Source: Anaerocolumna chitinilytica
GTDB lineage: Bacteria; Bacillota; Clostridia; Lachnospirales; Lachnospiraceae
Direction of reading: 5' to 3'
DNA: 64,000 bases
Assembly (NCBI RefSeq): GCF_014218355.1
Contig: NZ_AP023368.1
Span: 3,166,001-3,230,000, forward strand
Shown here: piece after piece, positions 16,963 to 25,751 of the stretch
Layout: every line of letters starts with the position of its first letter
Numbering within the stretch: the first letter of the stretch is position 1
Translations under genes and position numbers: made by a program
The notes under the pieces: generated by a model
What the model was told of the DNA's origin: nothing
Seen by the model: only the letters and a program-made list of their open reading frames with translations
The model's database searches: none

Positions 16963-19020
16963 TTAACTGTTTATTTTAAAGTTTGCAACAGTACGGTTCA
17001 GATTGTCAGATATTTCATTTTCCTTCTGGGTCAGCTCTGCTACTTCATCTACAATCGCTGATAAACTGTCAATATTCCCAAGTATTGCACTACTGCTTTC
17101 TGCTGTAATTTGTGCTCCCTGAGCAATCTCAGCTATCGCTTTGGCAACTTCAGAACTGATTCTATCTATCCCATCTGTCATCTGGGAGATAGTCGCAATA
17201 TTCATACCGATTGCACTGGCCTCAATACCATATGCCTTTGCAGTCTCCACAAATGCATTATAATCCTCGGTCACGGTTCCTTTCATAAATTCTAACAGTT
17301 CTCGTGAATTATCCGTAAGGTTATTATAAGCTGATGTAACTTGATAGATTGTATTCTTTATATCTTCAACAGTCCTGGAGGTCATAGCAGCAAGTGTTCC
17401 TATTTCTTTTGCAACCACAGCAAAACCTCTTCCGTATTCGCCCGCACGTGCGGCTTCAATGGAAGCATTTAAGGAAAGCAGGTTAACCTGATCTGCAATC
17501 TCTGCAATCTGTTCCGCCATGCTGCTAATTGTTTCAACTATTTTGGCGTTTTCAAGGCTTACAAGAAGTTTTTTCTCATTGGAAGAAATTAATTCCTGGG
17601 CTTTTTCAAAGGAAATCCGAGTTACTCTTTCAGCTTCCATCGCTTTCTCATAAATGTTTTCTGCCATTTCCTTACCGGTTTGTGTTTCTTGATTAAGGAC
17701 ATCTATGGAAGAATGGACTTCTTCTACTGAAGCATTTACTTCCTCTGTTGAAGCACTGGAGTTCATCATAACTTCATTGATATCTTTAATAGATGTATTG
17801 ATATTCTGGAATTGTTCCATCAGTTTTCGGGTTACTGCTTCCAGCGTCTCACCTGCCTTAGACATTCCTTCCCCGCCTTCAGCGATAGCATGGATAACCG
17901 CTTTATTATCCGTTAACATTTTATTTAAAGAGACTTCCAACTGGCTTAATTCATTTCTCCCCTTAACTTTAAGAGGTTCCAAGGTAAAATCTCCTCCTGC
18001 AAGCCCCCTGGTGAAGGTATTGGCTTTTTTAATCTTATTCGTTATTGCATTCACCTGAAGAATAATCAGCAGAGCTGAAAGGGCAAGAGATACTAATAGG
18101 CTGATAATAAGCATTGAACTTAAGTCCCTTAATGGCTTTCTGGTCTCAGTTTCCGGTATTTTAGCTACAATATGCCAGTTAACCTCAGGAACCGTTCGAT
18201 AATATGTCAGGTATTTCTTGCTATCCTGGGTAAAGCTGCCTTCGCCCTGTTGCTTTTTCAGAATGTCTTCTCCAAGCTTTTTAAGAGTTGCATTATCTGT
18301 ATCTTTAATGTTTTCTTTTAGAATCTTATCTTTATCCGTACCGGTTATAAATAACCCGTCTTTGCTAAGAAGAAAAACGGAACCGCTTTTTCCTATGGTA
18401 ATGGAATTAATAAGATTTTGGATATCATCAACCTGCATGTCTACCGTAACAGCACCTATAAACTTATTGTCTTTTGTGTACATGGGAGCCGTACAGGTCA
18501 TCATAGTAAGCTTTAAGGTATCATCATAATATAACTCTGAAAATACCGAATTCTTGCTGTTTTTTGCATTCTTGTACCAATCATAAGAAAAATAATCGTA
18601 TTGTGCATTGCTATAGTCATAAGTAACAGCCGTTTTATCACCGTCTTTATAGACATATGGACCTATGTATTTTTCCTTTTCATCAAATATATAAGGTTCA
18701 AACCAGATGCCGCTGCCCAAAACAAGCTTATCTTCTTTTACCAGAGCAGATAACATCTCTTCATATTGGCTTAAAGCTGTACTGCCATAGGTTGTTTCAA
18801 CACTATTGCCCAAATCTGCTGCCATGGAGGATATTCGCAGGAGTTTCGTTTCGATGAGATTCATCTGCTTATCTAATTCTGAATTCATAATGGAACTTGT
18901 CTGCCCTTGTATAATACTCTGACTTTGCGAATAGCTGATAAAGGACAGTGATAGCATGGATACCAAAATTACCAGTAATAGAACAGTTAAAAGCTGAGAT
19001 GTTATTTTTCGAAATCCCAT
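16963..19020 (-). CDS. Methyl-accepting chemotaxis protein with dCache sensor
   Basis: A transmembrane chemoreceptor. The start was set at ATG 19020 because GGAGG ends 7 bases before it (685 residues). First membrane segment about 10-30; an extracellular double-Cache ligand-binding domain about 35-300 containing WYKNAKNS and [13 protein letters not shown] motifs; second membrane segment about 302-325; a HAMP-like linker; then the cytoplasmic coiled-coil signalling domain with the conserved hairpin tip [20 protein letters not shown] near 520-540. Dimers couple to CheA/CheW to control flagellar rotation. No che genes are near. A likely -10 TATAAT with a TTTGTAG-like upstream box is found 25-50 bases before the start. 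The ligand is unknown; dCache domains often bind amino acids or carboxylates. Confidence 0.93.
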   Translation of the reverse strand: MGFRKITSQLLTVLLLVILVSMLSLSFISYSQSQSIIQGQTSSIMNSELDKQMNLIETKLLRISSMAADLGNSVETTYGSTALSQYEEMLSALVKEDKLVLGSGIWFEPYIFDEKEKYIGPYVYKDGDKTAVTYDYSNAQYDYFSYDWYKNAKNSKNSVFSELYYDDTLKLTMMTCTAPMYTKDNKFIGAVTVDMQVDDIQNLINSITIGKSGSVFLLSKDGLFITGTDKDKILKENIKDTDNATLKKLGEDILKKQQGEGSFTQDSKKYLTYYRTVPEVNWHIVAKIPETETRKPLRDLSSMLIISLLVSLALSALLIILQVNAITNKIKKANTFTRGLAGGDFTLEPLKVKGRNELSQLEVSLNKMLTDNKAVIHAIAEGGEGMSKAGETLEAVTRKLMEQFQNINTSIKDINEVMMNSSASTEEVNASVEEVHSSIDVLNQETQTGKEMAENIYEKAMEAERVTRISFEKAQELISSNEKKLLVSLENAKIVETISSMAEQIAEIADQVNLLSLNASIEAARAGEYGRGFAVVAKEIGTLAAMTSRTVEDIKNTIYQVTSAYNNLTDNSRELLEFMKGTVTEDYNAFVETAKAYGIEASAIGMNIATISQMTDGIDRISSEVAKAIAEIAQGAQITAESSSAILGNIDSLSAIVDEVAELTQKENEISDNLNRTVANFKINS

Positions 19021-19203
19021 AGACAATCCTCCTTAGTGACTTTTATAAATTATACTACAAATTCGATATTTTGTCATATAATAATTTATACTATTACATT
19101 ATGTGCATATATTTTACCTATTTTACAAATTATTTGTATTATACATTGTTATTTATTGTTATTTTTGGAACATTTGGATTTTCTTGTAAAATTCATGTCA
19201 CAG

Positions 19204-19242
19204 AAAAGCTGCTGTATGTTAATATTTCAACATACAACAGCT
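19204..19242 (-). terminator. Terminator of the P-loop kinase-like gene
   Basis: On the minus strand AGCTGTTGTATGTT pairs with AACATACAGCAGCT (one mismatch) around an 8-base loop, followed by TTTT. It lies about 40 bases after the stop at 19281. Confidence 0.75.
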
Positions 19243-19280
19243 CTCACATGTTCTAGTTCTAGATTTATGTTCTTAATAAA

Positions 19281-19868
19281 TTACTCTTCTTCCAGTGTTT
19301 TTACACAATCCTTCAAGGACTGATTAAACTCAGCCTGAGACGAGTTATGGAATATCAGCAAATCATCCAAAACGTTAGGATCATCTAATTCCGTAGGAAT
19401 ATTAAAATTACAGCCTGCTATATACTCATCCCAATGGGTAAGCTTCCAGGTATCCCTATCAGAATTTCTTTCTATCATTCGTTGCTTGCAGACTTCAATT
19501 GAGGTATCCACCCATATGACAACAAGCTTTGCATTTTTCTCTTTTAGCTTATCCTTAAGGCCATCTATATAAGCCCTGTCCCTAATTTCTCTGGTGAAAG
19601 GTGCATTAATAAGAACGATATCATCATAATCCAAAGCTTCCAGTGCTAATGCAACAATTGCCTCATATTCATAATCCCTGATGTTTTTTTCAAAAAAATC
19701 AGAACTACGGTTGTACTCTTCTCCTGCTACTTTAAAGATCTGCTTGGAAAGGCAAATCAGAGTATCTTTATCCAGATATACTACATGACTTAGTGCTTTA
19801 CTAAGCTCTTTTGAGACATAGGTTTTTCCGCAGGCCGGAGGTGATGTAACTAAAATTAGCTTCTTCAT
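19281..19868 (-). CDS. P-loop kinase-like ATP-binding protein
   Basis: A 195-residue AAA_33/zeta-kinase-type protein. It has Walker A SPPACGKT at residues 9-16, DKDT just after strand 2, and a VIWVDTSIEVCKQRMIERN segment typical of small-molecule kinases, where the Arg-rich stretch forms the lid. AAGGGG precedes the ATG. Such proteins phosphorylate nucleosides, sugars or antibiotics; the acceptor cannot be told. It is transcribed alone with its own terminator and is divergent from the FAD protein gene. Confidence 0.75.
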   Translation of the reverse strand: MKKLILVTSPPACGKTYVSKELSKALSHVVYLDKDTLICLSKQIFKVAGEEYNRSSDFFEKNIRDYEYEAIVALALEALDYDDIVLINAPFTREIRDRAYIDGLKDKLKEKNAKLVVIWVDTSIEVCKQRMIERNSDRDTWKLTHWDEYIAGCNFNIPTELDDPNVLDDLLIFHNSSQAEFNQSLKDCVKTLEEE

Positions 19869-20043
19869 ATATTTCCCCTTTGCTGTCTTATTGTGCTAAT
19901 TTTACCGCAAAGCATATTAATTAGCAAGATATTCCTATCGAATTATCTTCCTGTTAACAGAATAATTTACTTGCACTCTCCTGGTATATGTGATAGAATT
20001 GCTCTGGCAATTTGAAACTTTTACCTTACAAAGGAGTGTTTTA

Positions 20044-21444
20044 ATGCAGAAATATGATGTTATAATTATTGGTGCCGGTCCTTCCGGTATTTTTTGTGCC
20101 TATGAACTTAAAAGTAAAAACCAAGACCTTAAAATACTTATGGTTGAAAAAGGACGCCCCATTGAAAAGAGAATGTGTCCTAAAAGGACAACGAAGCAAT
20201 GTGTCGGCTGTAAGCCCTGCTCTATCACCACAGGCTTTGCCGGAGCCGGAGCCTTTTCAGATGGAAAGCTTTCCCTTTCTCCTGATGTAGGAGGAAATCT
20301 TCCGGAGATTTTAGGATATGAAAAGACAATTGAATTATTAAAAGAGTCTGATGATATTTATCTGAAATTTGGAGCCGATACTAATGTATACGGCTTAGAT
20401 AAAGATGAAGAAATCAGAGAAATCAGAAGAAGGGCTATCAATGCCAATCTTAAGTTGATTGAATGTCCTATCCGCCATTTGGGTACTGAAGAAGGATATA
20501 AAATATATACAAGACTGCAGGAACATCTGCTCTCCTTAGGCGTGGAAATGAGATTTAATACCATGGTCCAGGATATCATAATTAAAGATAAAAAAGTGGA
20601 AGGAATTATCTGCTCTGACGGTAATACTATTTATGCAGAAGAAATTGTATCCGCCATCGGTCGTGAAGGTTCTGATTGGTTCAGCCACATCTGCCAAGCC
20701 CATGAGATTGAAACAAAAGTCGGTACTGTGGACATTGGTGTTCGTGTTGAAGTTAGAGATGAGGTTATGGATTTCTTAAATAAGAACCTTTATGAGGCAA
20801 AACTGGTGTATTATACTCCTACCTTTGATGATAAAGTCAGAACCTTTTGCTCTAATCCTTCCGGTGAAGTTGCGACAGAATATTATGAGAATGGTCTGGC
20901 AGTCGTAAACGGTCACGCTTACAAATCAAAGGAATTCAAGACAAACAATACGAACTTTGCCATCCTGGTATCCAAGAACTTTACCAAGCCCTTTAAGACC
21001 CCTATTGAATATGGCAAATATATTGCACAGTTAAGTAATATGCTCTGTGATGGCAAGATTCTGGTACAGACCTTCGGTGACTTCCAAAGAGGACGTAGAA
21101 CAACCGAAGAAAGGCTTTGCAGAAATAACCTGATACCCACACTAAAGGATGCTGTTCCGGGAGATTTATCCCTGGTATTCCCTCATCGAATCATGGTTGA
21201 TATAAAAGAAATGCTACTTGCTCTTGATAAGGTTACTCCTGGTATTGCAAGTGATGAAACTCTACTTTATGGTGTTGAAGTAAAATTCTACTCCAATAAG
21301 GTAGTAGTCAATAATGACTTTGAGACCAGTGTTTCCGGTCTTCGGGCTATAGGTGATGGTGCTTCCGTAACCAGAGGTCTTCAACAAGCTTCTGCTAATG
21401 GTATAAGTGTGGCAAGAAGTATCTTAAAGAAATTATCAAAGTAG
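20044..21444 (+). CDS. FAD-dependent dehydrogenase/oxidoreductase
   Basis: 466 residues from the ATG at 20044, supported by AAAGGAG 8 bases before; a longer upstream frame from 19990 lacks a start signal. The N terminus is a Rossmann dinucleotide fold: VIIIGAGPSG at 6-15 and an acidic residue in MVEKG at the end of strand 2. A Cys cluster follows (CPKRTTKQCVGCKPC, four Cys near 44-58), then a glycine-rich GFAGAGAFSDGK. The C-terminal AIGDGA near 435 completes the FAD site. This matches the widespread clostridial NAD(P)/FAD-dependent family related to uncharacterised YhiN-like and GidA-type flavoproteins. The substrate is unknown. The Cys cluster could bind a metal or Fe-S centre. Confidence 0.85.
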   Translation: MQKYDVIIIGAGPSGIFCAYELKSKNQDLKILMVEKGRPIEKRMCPKRTTKQCVGCKPCSITTGFAGAGAFSDGKLSLSPDVGGNLPEILGYEKTIELLKESDDIYLKFGADTNVYGLDKDEEIREIRRRAINANLKLIECPIRHLGTEEGYKIYTRLQEHLLSLGVEMRFNTMVQDIIIKDKKVEGIICSDGNTIYAEEIVSAIGREGSDWFSHICQAHEIETKVGTVDIGVRVEVRDEVMDFLNKNLYEAKLVYYTPTFDDKVRTFCSNPSGEVATEYYENGLAVVNGHAYKSKEFKTNNTNFAILVSKNFTKPFKTPIEYGKYIAQLSNMLCDGKILVQTFGDFQRGRRTTEERLCRNNLIPTLKDAVPGDLSLVFPHRIMVDIKEMLLALDKVTPGIASDETLLYGVEVKFYSNKVVVNNDFETSVSGLRAIGDGASVTRGLQQASANGISVARSILKKLSK

Positions 21445-21560
21445 CAGATACTTGTGAGACTATACAATGGCACAGTTATTAATCTAAAAGGCTGTTATTC
21501 TGAAATCATTCATCTTCAAGTCTGCTAGAGATATAGGTTAAATCAGGCGTTATTAGAAAG

Positions 21561-21607
21561 AAGCTCTGTGGTGTATGAGGTAAGTCATATGTCACAGAGC
21601 TTTTTTT
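21561..21607 (+). terminator. Terminator after the FAD protein gene
   Basis: AAGCTCTGTG pairs with CACAGAGCTT around a 22-base loop and is followed by seven T. It lies 117 bases after the stop at 21444. Confidence 0.8.
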
Positions 21608-21640
21608 GTAATAACTATTAATTTTATATCGAGGAAAATA

Positions 21641-21668
21641 AAAAGAGCGGCATAAGCCGCTCTTTTTA
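21641..21668 (-). terminator. rpsO terminator
   Basis: AAAAGAGCGGC and GCCGCTCTTTT flank a 4-base loop, giving a GC-rich 11-bp stem. It begins directly at the rpsO stop codon and is T-rich on both sides, so it can also stop plus-strand transcription. Confidence 0.9.
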
Positions 21669-21935
21669 TTATTTTCTTAAGCCTAAACGCTCAATTAAGT
21701 TACGATATCCTTCGATATCAGTCTTCTTTAAGTACTCAAGAAGACCTCTTCTCTGACCAACCATCTTTAAAAGACCTCTTCTGGAATGATGATCTTTCTG
21801 GTTAACTTTTAAGTGTTCTGTAAGCTCATTAATTCTTGCAGATAAAAGAGCAATCTGAACTTCTGGTGAACCAGTATCCTCAGGTGTTCTTCCAAATGAT
21901 GCAATAATTTCCTGCTTTTTCTCTTTACTAATCAT
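21669..21935 (-). CDS. rpsO: 30S ribosomal protein S15
   Basis: 88 residues, the standard S15 length. The conserved [20 protein letters not shown] and [16 protein letters not shown] segments that bind the 16S rRNA three-way junction are present. It is a primary binding protein in assembly of the 30S platform. AAGGAGG precedes the ATG. The usual partner pnp is not next to it. The leader upstream has secondary structure that could serve autoregulation. Confidence 0.98.
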   Translation of the reverse strand: MISKEKKQEIIASFGRTPEDTGSPEVQIALLSARINELTEHLKVNQKDHHSRRGLLKMVGQRRGLLEYLKKTDIEGYRNLIERLGLRK

Positions 21936-22020
21936 GGTAATTCCTCCTTATAATGGTTAACGCCTGGTACTAAGAATTAGGTCGGAGTGTCCAAATTCCT
22001 GGCACCGGTTTTAAACGTAT
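21936..22020 (-). promoter_or_regulatory. Structured rpsO leader, possible S15 autoregulatory site
   Basis: The 85-base leader contains GGTGCCAGGAATT, which can pair in part with AATTCTTAGTACC nearer the gene, and a GGACACTCCGACC segment between them. S15 messages in several bacteria carry short leader structures that S15 itself binds. The pairing is imperfect and no class was assigned. Confidence 0.35.
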
Positions 22021-22079
22021 ACAAGCCATTTTACCATAATAAAATGAATTTGTAAAGATAAAATAGAAATATGTAAGTT

Positions 22080-23708
22080 TTATAAAAGCTCTAACAATAC
22101 CTTATCGACACTATAATAAAAGGCTTCCTCCCCTATTGAATCAACAAGCCCCGCTTGCCTGAATAATTTCATTACTGAAGGTTGTATGGAAGAGAAAAGA
22201 ACGGTATGCTTACCAGTCTTTGCCTGCTTGCAAAAATCCATTATGACTCCAACAGATGTAATATCGGCCATTGATACCCCTCTTAATGAGAGTATTACCA
22301 CATCATAATCTATAAGACTGCTTAATTTTCTTTTGATTACATCAGCTGTCATAAAAAACATTGGTCCTGCAATATATACCACGCACCAGTTATCTACGTT
22401 TGTATTTTCATCTTTACCAATTCGCATGGGATCAACTTCTTCTATGGATATTTGAATATCCGCACTTTTTATTACAAACATAAAAAGACCTAATAATACA
22501 CCAATCAGAATTGCTGTAGTCAGATCCAGCGCAACCGTTGCAACCATTGTAATGATATACTTTACTACCGGACCTTTGAATTTCTTTGAAAACATATACT
22601 TTATCGCTGACCATTCATTCATTCTCCAGGCGGTAACAATTAATACACCTGCCAGTGCTGCTAATGGTATCTTAGACATAACCGGACTTAGCACGAACAT
22701 GGCAATAAGAAGACCAATTCCATGTATGATACCGGTTAACCTCGTCTTTGCTCCCGATTTGATAGCGACACTGGTTCTTGCAATTGCCGCAGTTGCAGGA
22801 ATTCCTCCAAAGAAAGGCAACAGTATGTTTCCGATACCCTGAGCAATCAGCTCCTGATCGCTATTCATTGCTTTATCTGCCAACCTTCCGGCTGACGCTC
22901 CGCATAAAAGACTTTCAATCATACAAAGCATTGCAATGCTTACTGCAGGTGAAAATACTCCTTCAATATGCTCCCAGGTAATACCTGAAAGATGAAGTCT
23001 CTCGCTGGGGAAAAGTGTTTTTGGTATCTCTCCTACCACTTTTACATCCAACTTCAATAAAATACTAAAGGCAGTAGCTAGAATGATTCCAAGCAATGAT
23101 GCCGGTATTACATTATTCCATTTCTTTGGAAAAAATATCATCAGCAAAATAACAAACATTCCAACACAAAGTGTTTGAATATCAGGTTGAAAACCCAGTC
23201 TTGAATAGCTTAAAAGTTTACTTAAAGCAGTGGCACCTTCCGAATGCACACCAAAGAAATTATCTAATTGCCCCAAAACTATAATAATAGCTATCCCTGA
23301 GGTAAATCCGGTTATTACCGGTGATGGTATAAAAGAAGTAATCTTTCCCAGATGCAGGATTCCCGCAATAACCAGCAATATTCCGGCAATAAGAGTTGCA
23401 ACAAAGACTCCTTGCATGTGATATTTTGCTATAATTGACATTAATATTGCCGCCATTGCACCGGTTGGTCCTGAAATTTGATAAAATGCGCCTGAGAAGA
23501 AACTTACAATTAAACCTGCTACTATGGCAGTAATCAATCCTGAAGCCGCATCAGCACCGCTGGACACACCAAAAGCAAGTGCCAGTGGAAGGGCAACCGC
23601 AGTTACTGTAAGGCCTGCCATAAAATCCTTGCTTAATTTTCCTAGGTTATAATCCTGGAATTCATTCTTTAGTTCTGTTAGAAATGTTAGCCGCATTGGT
23701 ATACTCAT
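22080..23708 (-). CDS. SulP-family anion transporter with STAS domain
   Basis: 542 residues. Ten or more hydrophobic segments cover residues 25-430; the early MAGLTVTAVALPLALAFGVS motif is the SulP signature in TM1. A cytoplasmic STAS domain follows (about 440-540), with SLRGVSMADITSVG as its conserved loop. SulP proteins move sulfate, bicarbonate or dicarboxylates by symport or exchange; substrate cannot be told from sequence. It is monocistronic, with a possible alternative ATG five codons in. The 110 bases between it and the Crp-like gene upstream show no clear regulatory motif, but the two are co-directional and may be linked. Confidence 0.9.
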   Translation of the reverse strand: MSIPMRLTFLTELKNEFQDYNLGKLSKDFMAGLTVTAVALPLALAFGVSSGADAASGLITAIVAGLIVSFFSGAFYQISGPTGAMAAILMSIIAKYHMQGVFVATLIAGILLVIAGILHLGKITSFIPSPVITGFTSGIAIIIVLGQLDNFFGVHSEGATALSKLLSYSRLGFQPDIQTLCVGMFVILLMIFFPKKWNNVIPASLLGIILATAFSILLKLDVKVVGEIPKTLFPSERLHLSGITWEHIEGVFSPAVSIAMLCMIESLLCGASAGRLADKAMNSDQELIAQGIGNILLPFFGGIPATAAIARTSVAIKSGAKTRLTGIIHGIGLLIAMFVLSPVMSKIPLAALAGVLIVTAWRMNEWSAIKYMFSKKFKGPVVKYIITMVATVALDLTTAILIGVLLGLFMFVIKSADIQISIEEVDPMRIGKDENTNVDNWCVVYIAGPMFFMTADVIKRKLSSLIDYDVVILSLRGVSMADITSVGVIMDFCKQAKTGKHTVLFSSIQPSVMKLFRQAGLVDSIGEEAFYYSVDKVLLELL

Positions 23709-23825
23709 CCTTTATGTAAGATTCAAATGTTTATTAGTATACCATAAATATCAGAAAATTCTAGTTCATTTTCGTAAAAACTTTATATTATTTTAATGCT
23801 TTTTTTAGAAATATGTTAGTTTCTG

Positions 23826-24503
23826 TCAGCCAAATAAATCTTCCAGTTCTTCTTCTCGAATTATCGTAACACAATCTCCTTTGATATCAATAATCCCTTC
23901 TTGTTTCATCTTCATAAACTCTCTGGAAAGAGAAGGTCTGGTAACACCTAAGAAATCTGCCATCTCTTCCCTGTTCATTCCCAATAGAATTTTATTATCC
24001 CCATTGTTATGCTTTAATAAAAATGCGGCAATCTTATGCCTTAAAGTTTCCCCGGAAAGAAATTGAAGCTTCTGATTCAAAAAGTATGCCTTTTCTGCCA
24101 GAATATTTAACATATTCAATGTCAGGGTCGTATGGAAACTGCACCGCGTATCGCAATTCACGTATAAAAATGCTCTTGGAATCCACAGAACCTTGGCATT
24201 TGACACTGCTACTGCATAGTAATCATATTCCTGTTTTTTCAAGAAAGCATATACCTCACCAAATAAATCCCCTCCATTAGAAAAAGAAGCTACAAGATTT
24301 CTTCTTCCGGAAGGTGTATCCTGGCACACAGCTACTTCCCCTTCTAATAATAAATGAATATATTCCGGTTTATCCTTCTGATTAAAAATAAAGTCATTCT
24401 TCTGGTAACTTACTTCTTTTGCTTTACAGCATATTAAAAGGGTTTCCAGCTCTTCTGTCGGAATACCCGAAAATAATCTTGCAGTCAATATTGCTTCATT
24501 CAT
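23826..24503 (-). CDS. Crp/Fnr-family transcription regulator
   Basis: 225 residues: a cyclic-nucleotide-binding-fold sensor domain (about 15-120), a dimer helix, and a C-terminal winged helix-turn-helix (about 145-210) containing REEMADFLGVTRPSLSREF as recognition region. There is no Fnr-type N-terminal Cys cluster, so it is not a classical oxygen sensor. Four Cys are scattered, and the C124/C129-type pair around CDTRCS could sense redox. It is divergent from the DUF5692-like gene; a perfect 12-bp palindrome in the shared intergenic region is a candidate operator. Confidence 0.88.
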   Translation of the reverse strand: MNEAILTARLFSGIPTEELETLLICCKAKEVSYQKNDFIFNQKDKPEYIHLLLEGEVAVCQDTPSGRRNLVASFSNGGDLFGEVYAFLKKQEYDYYAVAVSNAKVLWIPRAFLYVNCDTRCSFHTTLTLNMLNILAEKAYFLNQKLQFLSGETLRHKIAAFLLKHNNGDNKILLGMNREEMADFLGVTRPSLSREFMKMKQEGIIDIKGDCVTIIREEELEDLFG

Positions 24504-24606
24504 TAATTATTCATTGTCCTTTCTTACGTAGACATCATAAACCATTACAAGTACCTTATCATATTTTATAACAACTTTCTAGCAGTATAAATGTAAAATA
24601 AACAAA

Positions 24607-24618
24607 ATTTGTACAAAT
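24607..24618. promoter_or_regulatory. Candidate operator palindrome
   Basis: ATTTGTACAAAT is a perfect 12-bp palindrome, 15 bases before the -35 box of the plus-strand promoter and about 100 bases from the start of the Crp/Fnr-like gene. Position and symmetry fit a dimeric regulator. The link to the Crp-like protein is inferred only from location. Confidence 0.4.
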
Positions 24619-24633
24619 CTATCCATCTGTCTA

Positions 24634-24663
24634 TTGCTTTGTATCACTGTTTTTATGTATAAT
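24634..24663 (+). promoter_or_regulatory. Sigma-A-type promoter
   Basis: TTGCTT (24634-24639) and TATAAT (24658-24663) are 18 bases apart, 38 bases before the ATG at 24701. The message carries GGAGG ahead of the start. Confidence 0.6.
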
Positions 24664-24700
24664 TTTAGTATCTAAAATACATATATTTGGAGGTTGAATC

Positions 24701-25681
24701 ATGTTTCAATTTAATTATGACAGCGGAGCTACCTTCCTTGGCTCATGGGGTATGTGGCTTCTGGTATTTGTCATCCTCTTTCTGCTGAATGAGGTAACCA
24801 GAAGATTTAAGTACGTAGGGCTATTTGCCTTTACGGTTCTTCCGCTGGTTCTGTCAGTACTATGGTTTACAGTTTTAAAGGATACTACCTACACTGACTG
24901 GTTCCACCTGGCAAAGGTCTATTCCGCCACGGCAGGATGCCTTGGATTTTGGTTGATTCGTCATTTAAAAGGAACCAACAAAAAAACCGGAAAGGAATGG
25001 AGACTTGCTGACTATAAATGGGCATTATGCTTCCCTCCATTAATTCTTGCTGTTAATATCTTAGAAGCCGTAAGCCGTGACATTCAAGTTGGTTTACAAT
25101 ATTATGGCGGCGGTAAACTTGCAGATGGTTCCATGTATGTGCTTGGCGGCTCTTGGAATTTCATGAATGCAGCAGCAGGTATCTTAAATATTATTACAAT
25201 TACCGGATGGTTAGGTATTAAGATACGAAAGAAAACTGCCAGTGATAAAAGTCAGGATATGCTCTGGCCGGATATGCTTTGGTTCTGGATTATCGTATAT
25301 GATCTTTGGAATTTTACCTATACCTATAACTGCCTTCCCGGTCACGCTTGGTATTGCGGCTTTGCTTTACTGCTTGCTCCAACCCTTTGTGCTTTTACCG
25401 TTGGAAAAGGTGCATGGCTTCAGCACCGTGCTCATACACTAGCACTGTGGTGCATGTTTGCCCAGACTGTTCCTGCTTTTATCGATAATGGAACATTCGC
25501 AGTATCCTCTACCTATAATAAAACTCCGTTATTTTTCTTTGGATTAATTTCCTTGCTTTCTAATATCGCTGTTTTAGTTTATATGATTATGAAAGCTGTG
25601 AAAACGAAAAAGAATCCTTACACCGGTGAATTATATACGGATAACAAGAAATACCTTGAAGTTAAGAATCTTGTAGCTTAA
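24701..25681 (+). CDS. Multi-spanning membrane protein, DUF5692-like
   Basis: 326 residues with about eight hydrophobic helices rich in Trp and Tyr, and a short polar loop near 85-110. TTGGAGG precedes the ATG. It resembles the uncharacterised DUF5692 membrane family of Firmicutes; I am only moderately sure of that label. Conserved-looking features are the WNFMNAAAG segment near residue 152, the YDLWNFTYTYNC segment near 200, and several His in the last third. No signal peptide or catalytic motif was seen. It has its own promoter and a strong terminator. The divergent Crp/Fnr-like gene may control it. Confidence 0.7.
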   Translation: MFQFNYDSGATFLGSWGMWLLVFVILFLLNEVTRRFKYVGLFAFTVLPLVLSVLWFTVLKDTTYTDWFHLAKVYSATAGCLGFWLIRHLKGTNKKTGKEWRLADYKWALCFPPLILAVNILEAVSRDIQVGLQYYGGGKLADGSMYVLGGSWNFMNAAAGILNIITITGWLGIKIRKKTASDKSQDMLWPDMLWFWIIVYDLWNFTYTYNCLPGHAWYCGFALLLAPTLCAFTVGKGAWLQHRAHTLALWCMFAQTVPAFIDNGTFAVSSTYNKTPLFFFGLISLLSNIAVLVYMIMKAVKTKKNPYTGELYTDNKKYLEVKNLVA

Positions 25682-25695
25682 TTCCTTAAATAACA

Positions 25696-25740
25696 AATGG
25701 CTGTGAAAACTGATTGCTCAGTATTCACAGCCATTTTATT
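25696..25740. terminator. Bidirectional terminator between convergent genes
   Basis: AAATGGCTGTGAA pairs with TTCACAGCCATTT, with a smaller ACTGA/TCAGT helix in the loop. T-rich sequence follows on the plus strand and A-rich sequence precedes it, serving both the DUF5692-like gene and gapN. Confidence 0.85.
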
Positions 25741-25751
25741 TTAAGTTAAAT

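Noticed and set aside
17705..18058. A 117-codon plus-strand frame inside the chemoreceptor gene
   Set aside because: It lies wholly antisense to the well-supported signalling domain and has no ribosome-binding site.
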